A stretch of 18,755 nt of DNA, from assembly GCA_029934165.1 (NCBI GenBank), contig JAOZMU010000014.1, positions 1 through 18,755 on the forward strand, given 5' to 3'. This document shows, piece after piece, positions 15,215 through 18,755 of this stretch (position 1 is the first letter of the stretch; each line of letters starts with the position of its first letter). Both the position numbers and the translations under genes were made by a program. The notes under the pieces are model-generated. The model made no database searches, was not told where the DNA came from, and was given only the letters and a program-made list of their open reading frames with translations. Origin of the DNA: Bacteroidales bacterium. Its GTDB lineage: Bacteria > Bacteroidota > Bacteroidia > Bacteroidales > JAOZMU01.

Positions 15215-15316
15215 CCGAAAGATGCACCTGTATTACTTGCAAGTCTTGACGCAAAGAAACTAAAAAAAACGTTTGTTGATGCTGGAAAGTTGTTTGATAT
15301 TTTGAATAATAATTAA
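15200..15316 (+). pseudogene. C-terminal gene remnant next to repeat A
   Basis: An open frame without a start codon runs from the end of repeat A to TAA at 15314-15316. The protein-like part from 15212 is 34 residues (KPKDAPVLLASLDAKKLKKT...FDILNNN) with a typical helical C-terminus. In-frame stops inside the repeat (15197-15199) cut it off upstream. The parent gene is not recognised. The likely history is insertion or repeat-mediated deletion that removed the 5' part of a gene formerly between the YgjV-like gene and purB. Confidence 0.45.
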
Positions 15317-15364
15317 CCATACAACCTTACACTGCTGGTTCATAGGGAGCTAACGCTATCCGGT

Positions 15365-15419
15365 TTAACTTGAATATTAACATAAAACTTTTTGTAATAA
15401 ATAGCACAATGTGCTTATT
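15365..15419 (+). repeat. Repeat C, copy 2, in the leader of purB
   Basis: A gap-free match to 14366-14420 (47 of 55). The palindrome AGCAC-AAT-GTGCT (15403-15415) keeps both arms while the 3-nt loop differs (TAA in copy 1). It ends 12 bp before the purB ATG at 15432. Possibly a promoter/5' leader module. No exact TAnnTTTG match lies inside, though AAACTTTTTG is similar. Confidence 0.6.
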
Positions 15420-15431
15420 AAATTGTTGTAT

Positions 15432-16769
15432 ATGAATGAATTAACTGCAATTTCTCCAATTGACGGAAGGTATCGGAATAAAACCCAAGACATAGCAAAT
15501 TATCTATCGGAATATGCACTGATTAAATATAGAGTTCGAGTTGAGATTGAATATTTTATTTGTTTGTGTGAGTTGCCTCTTCCTCAACTATCTGAATTTA
15601 AGGCAAATAAGTTTCCAAAACTTAGAGAAATTTACTCTAAGTTTTCAATAGAAGATGCTCAGAAAATTAAAGAAATTGAGGCTATCACAAATCACGATGT
15701 AAAAGCAGTTGAGTATTTTATTAAAGAGCGTTTTGATGTCTTGAAAATTGCTGAATATAAGGAGTTTATCCATTTTGGGCTGACATCTCAAGATATAAAT
15801 AACACAGCAGTTCCGTTATCTCTGAAAGATGCCGTAAACCATGTTTATTTACCGCAAATTTCAGATGTAATCAAAACGCTATCAGAGGTTTCCGAGGATT
15901 GGAGTCAAATTCCGTTGTTGGCTCGAACACATGGGCAGCCAGCCTCGCCAACTCGACTCGGAAAGGAGATTTCAGTTTTTGTAGAACGCCTTGAAAAACA
16001 GCTTGTTATATTTCAGTCGCAGCCATATCCTGCAAAATTTGGCGGTGCTACCGGAAATTTCAATGCCCATCATGTTGCCTACCCAAAGGTTGACTGGGTT
16101 CGATTCGGTAATCATTTAGTAAACAACGTTTTAGGACTTACGCGCTCGCAAACAACAACTCAAATTGAACACTATGACAATTTGGCAGCTATCTTCGATT
16201 CGATGAGCCGTATAAATACTATTTTGATAGATTTATGTCGAGATATTTGGACTTATGTTTCGATGGATTATTTCAAACAAAAAATCAAAAAGGGCGAGGT
16301 AGGTTCATCGGCTATGCCACACAAAGTCAATCCGATAGACTTTGAAAACGCGGAAGGAAATTTGGGAATTGCAAATTCGGGCTTTCATTTTTTGTCTTCA
16401 AAACTACCAATTTCGCGACTTCAGCGCGATTTAACAGACTCTACTGTATTGCGTTACGTTGGTGTACCGCTTGCGCATAGCCTAATTTCGTTCAAGTCTA
16501 TTCTAAAAGGATTGGGCAAACTCATAGTAAATGAAGATAAAATTGGGCAAGATTTAGAAAATAACTGGATAGTTGTGGCAGAAGCCATTCAAACAATTTT
16601 GCGCCGCGAGGGTTATCCAAATCCTTACGAAGCCTTGAAAGAATTGACACGAACTAACCAGAAAATATCCGAGAAAGTAATCAAAGAATTTATTGGTAAT
16701 CTTTCTGTAAACGAAGATATTAAGAAAGAATTATTGAGCATTACTCCGTTCAATTACACGGGAATTTAG
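15432..16769 (+). CDS. purB: Adenylosuccinate lyase
   Basis: A 445-residue enzyme of the fumarase/aspartase superfamily. It removes fumarate from SAICAR and from adenylosuccinate in purine synthesis in the cytoplasm. The N-terminus MNELTAISPIDGRY is typical of the E. coli-like (about 456-residue) PurB class. Conserved regions are TSQDINNTA, ARTHGQPASPTRLGKE (catalytic His region), GGATGNFNAH and the signature loop GSSAMPHKVNPIDFENAEGN at 291-310, with catalytic Ser292/Ser293. I chose ATG 15432 because the conserved N-terminus begins there; the upstream in-frame GTG (15411) lies in the repeat C palindrome. The ABC exporter starts 26 bp downstream, probably in the same transcript. Confidence 0.97.
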   Translation: MNELTAISPIDGRYRNKTQDIANYLSEYALIKYRVRVEIEYFICLCELPLPQLSEFKANKFPKLREIYSKFSIEDAQKIKEIEAITNHDVKAVEYFIKERFDVLKIAEYKEFIHFGLTSQDINNTAVPLSLKDAVNHVYLPQISDVIKTLSEVSEDWSQIPLLARTHGQPASPTRLGKEISVFVERLEKQLVIFQSQPYPAKFGGATGNFNAHHVAYPKVDWVRFGNHLVNNVLGLTRSQTTTQIEHYDNLAAIFDSMSRINTILIDLCRDIWTYVSMDYFKQKIKKGEVGSSAMPHKVNPIDFENAEGNLGIANSGFHFLSSKLPISRLQRDLTDSTVLRYVGVPLAHSLISFKSILKGLGKLIVNEDKIGQDLENNWIVVAEAIQTILRREGYPNPYEALKELTRTNQKISEKVIKEFIGNLSVNEDIKKELLSITPFNYTGI

Positions 16770-16795
16770 AAATTGAAATAAAATTAGACAATCGC

Positions 16796-18616
16796 ATGAG
16801 GGAGTATTTTAAGTTAGTTTTTGAATATATAGTTCCGTATAAAATTTATGCTGCGCTAAATGTTTTTTTTAATATTTTGGGAGTACTGTTTTCGCTGTTT
16901 TCATTTACGATGTTGATTCCGTTTTTGGGAATTTTGTTTAAAACACAACCACTTGTAACAGAGAAAATTGCGTTTGCTTTTTCTGCCGATGCACTCCAAA
17001 ATAATTTCTATTATTATATAAGTAAAATTATCATTGAAAATGGCGAAGAAACGGCATTAGTGATTGTCAGTATGACAATTATGAGTATGATATTTTTAAA
17101 GAATGTATCTATCTATTTTGCAAATTATTTCATGGCACCAATCCGAAATGGAGTGGTACGCGATTTTAGAAATAAAATATTCAACAAAATTCTTCGCCTG
17201 CCTTTGGGGTATTTTTCTGACTCCCGAAAAGGTGACATAATGGCACGAATGACCAGCGATGTGCAAGAGATAGAATGGTCGATAATGACATCGTTAGAGA
17301 TGGTTTTTCGCGACCCGCTAAATATTGCGATATTTCTTGCAATGCTCATCGGGATGAACCCATATCTTACTGGCTTTGTTTTGGTGTTATTACCTATCAG
17401 TGGTGCTGCTATTGGATTCATTGGCAAGACATTACGCAAAGTGTCCATGAAAGGACAAGCAAAAATGGGCGAGTTACTTTCAATAATTGATGAAACTTTG
17501 GGTGGATTGCGAATCGTAAAAGCTTTCAATGCCGAAAGTAAAGCCGAAAAACGTTTTGCGAAAGAGAATAATACGTATTATAGGATAGCAAACAAAATGA
17601 TGCGTAAGCGTTATTTAGCATCGCCAATGAGTGAATTTTTTGGTGTCGCTGTGATGATAATAGTTATGTATTATGGGTCGATGATGGTTTTGGACGAGGA
17701 TAGCACAATGAAACCTCAAAATTTTATCACTTATTTGGCTATTTTTTCGCAAATCATAAATCCTGCAAAGTCCTTTTCTACTGCGTTTTACAATATTCAA
17801 AAAGGGTTGGCATCAGTCGATAGAGTCAATGAGGTTTTGAAGGCAGAAGAGAAAATTGCCGAAGTCGAAAAGCCAATTTCTATCAATTCGTTCAACGATT
17901 GTATAGAATTTAAGAACGTAACATTTAAGTATGACGCTGTTGATGTTTTGAAAAATATCAATCTTAAAATACCTAAGGGTAAGACAGTTGCGCTGGTTGG
18001 GCAGTCTGGTTCAGGAAAATCAACATTAGTAGATTTACTACCGCGATTTTACGATGTAGTTAACGGGGAAATACTTATAGACGGCAAGCAAGTTAACGAA
18101 TGTCGTATCAAAGATTTACGCGAGCTGATGGGGAATGTTAATCAGGAATCAATTTTATTTAACGATACATTTTATAATAATATCTCTTTCGGGGTCGAAC
18201 ATGCAACAGAACAGGAAGTTATAGCGGCTGCAAAAGTTGCAAATGCTCACGAATTTATTATCGCTACCGAAGATGGGTATCGCGCAAATATTGGCGATAG
18301 GGGAAGCAAACTATCTGGTGGTCAGCGACAACGGATTAGTATTGCGCGTGCCGTTTTAAAAAATCCGCCAATTATGATTTTAGACGAGGCAACTTCTGCT
18401 CTTGATACTGAATCGGAACGAATGGTGCAAGATGCTTTGACTAACTTAATGAAAAACAGGACTTCCGTGGTTATTGCGCACCGTTTATCGACCATAAAAC
18501 ATGCCGACGAAATTTGTGTCTTAGAGAGTGGAAAAATTGTCGAGCGTGGGCGACATGAAGAATTAATTGCAAAAGATGGTGTTTATAAGAAACTGCTTGA
18601 TTTACAGGCGTTTTAG
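16796..18616 (+). CDS. MsbA-like ABC exporter (fused membrane and ATPase domains)
   Basis: A 606-residue half-transporter that would work as a homodimer in the inner membrane. Residues about 1-325 form the six-helix exporter domain, with coupling-helix features such as GYFSDSRKGDIMARMTSDV and ETLGGLRIVKAFNAE. The ATPase domain (about 360-606) has Walker A GQSGSGKST (402-410), a Q-loop in NVNQESILFNDT, signature LSGGQ (506-510), Walker B IMILDEATSALD (Glu531 catalytic) and H-loop His562. All motifs are intact. MsbA-type proteins flip lipid A or lipid-linked sugars, and many Bacteroidetes homologues are annotated this way; other lipids or peptides cannot be excluded. It is 26 bp after purB and 38 bp before a probable glycosyltransferase, consistent with an envelope-glycan role. 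Confidence 0.93.
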   Translation: MREYFKLVFEYIVPYKIYAALNVFFNILGVLFSLFSFTMLIPFLGILFKTQPLVTEKIAFAFSADALQNNFYYYISKIIIENGEETALVIVSMTIMSMIFLKNVSIYFANYFMAPIRNGVVRDFRNKIFNKILRLPLGYFSDSRKGDIMARMTSDVQEIEWSIMTSLEMVFRDPLNIAIFLAMLIGMNPYLTGFVLVLLPISGAAIGFIGKTLRKVSMKGQAKMGELLSIIDETLGGLRIVKAFNAESKAEKRFAKENNTYYRIANKMMRKRYLASPMSEFFGVAVMIIVMYYGSMMVLDEDSTMKPQNFITYLAIFSQIINPAKSFSTAFYNIQKGLASVDRVNEVLKAEEKIAEVEKPISINSFNDCIEFKNVTFKYDAVDVLKNINLKIPKGKTVALVGQSGSGKSTLVDLLPRFYDVVNGEILIDGKQVNECRIKDLRELMGNVNQESILFNDTFYNNISFGVEHATEQEVIAAAKVANAHEFIIATEDGYRANIGDRGSKLSGGQRQRISIARAVLKNPPIMILDEATSALDTESERMVQDALTNLMKNRTSVVIAHRLSTIKHADEICVLESGKIVERGRHEELIAKDGVYKKLLDLQAF

Positions 18617-18654
18617 GAACATCGTCTTATTTCTCATAAACTAATATTTTCGAT

Positions 18655-18755
18655 ATGAAAGTTTCTGGTTTTACATTTATTCGTAACGCTTTGATTTACG
18701 ATTATCCTATTGTTGAGGCAATTAAGTCCATTATGCCAATTTGCGATGAGGTTGT
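18655..18755 (+). CDS. Probable glycosyltransferase, N-terminal part (runs off the window)
   Basis: ATG at 18655 opens a frame with no stop up to the window end (33 complete codons). The start MKVSGFTFIRNALIYDYPIV, followed by EAIKSIMPICDEVV, matches the N-terminus of a Bacteroidetes family-2-like glycosyltransferase group, where FTFIRN is the first beta strand and the stretch ending in CDEVV leads to the second strand. Only about 34 residues are visible, so neither the catalytic DxD nor the length can be checked. Directly downstream of the ABC exporter on the same strand. Confidence 0.7.
   Translation, partial: MKVSGFTFIRNALIYDYPIVEAIKSIMPICDEV

Overview
The window is AT-rich chromosomal DNA that looks like Bacteroidota (Bacteroidetes). 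The signs are A-rich start regions without Shine-Dalgarno boxes, several matches to the Bacteroidetes -7 promoter motif TAnnTTTG, short lipoprotein signal peptides followed by Asp-rich spacers, an M1 peptidase and a small-lipoprotein family typical of the phylum, and a single-chain glycine decarboxylase. No phage, plasmid, integrase, transposase, CRISPR array, tRNA or rRNA was seen.

Layout from left to right: a SpoIIAA-like (STAS/SEC14-type) small protein (92-496) with a clear terminator; a SAM-dependent methyltransferase (680-1615); a 755-bp gap with a doubtful 46-codon ORF, a repeat and a strong bidirectional terminator; an exported M1-type metallopeptidase (2375-4342) followed by a six-helix membrane protein (4435-5382); a complete CheA-type chemotaxis kinase (5578-7584) convergent with a lone exosortase-family membrane protease (8231-7677, minus); a 719-bp repeat-filled gap; gcvP on the minus strand (11839-8951); a lipoprotein of unknown function (12324-13151); an FKBP-type prolyl isomerase lipoprotein (13624-14097); a YgjV-like membrane protein with a GNAT-like tail (14439-15101); a 34-codon gene remnant; purB (15432-16769), 26 bp upstream of an MsbA-like ABC exporter (16796-18616); and the start of a probable glycosyltransferase cut by the window edge (18655-18755). 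The genes are mostly housekeeping or envelope functions and do not form one obvious pathway. The right end (ABC lipid/glycan-type exporter, then glycosyltransferase) suggests an envelope-polymer neighbourhood.

The most unusual content lies between the genes. At least five kinds of small repeat or inverted-repeat element are interspersed in the gaps: family A (five copies, about 70-130 bp, MITE-like, with CTAAG/CTTAG-type flanks), family B (three copies of about 95 bp that begin with a palindrome), pair C (55 bp, directly upstream of two start codons), pair D (hairpins with a conserved 15-nt loop and a compensatory stem change) and a single 138-bp compound inverted repeat. One A copy sits inside the terminal palindrome of a B copy. 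Removing it together with one CTAAG restores a perfect 23-bp palindrome, which is strong internal evidence of transposition-like insertion. I see no clear multi-gene novel system. The best candidates for something undescribed are these non-coding elements and the orphan exosortase with its tandem upstream boxes.
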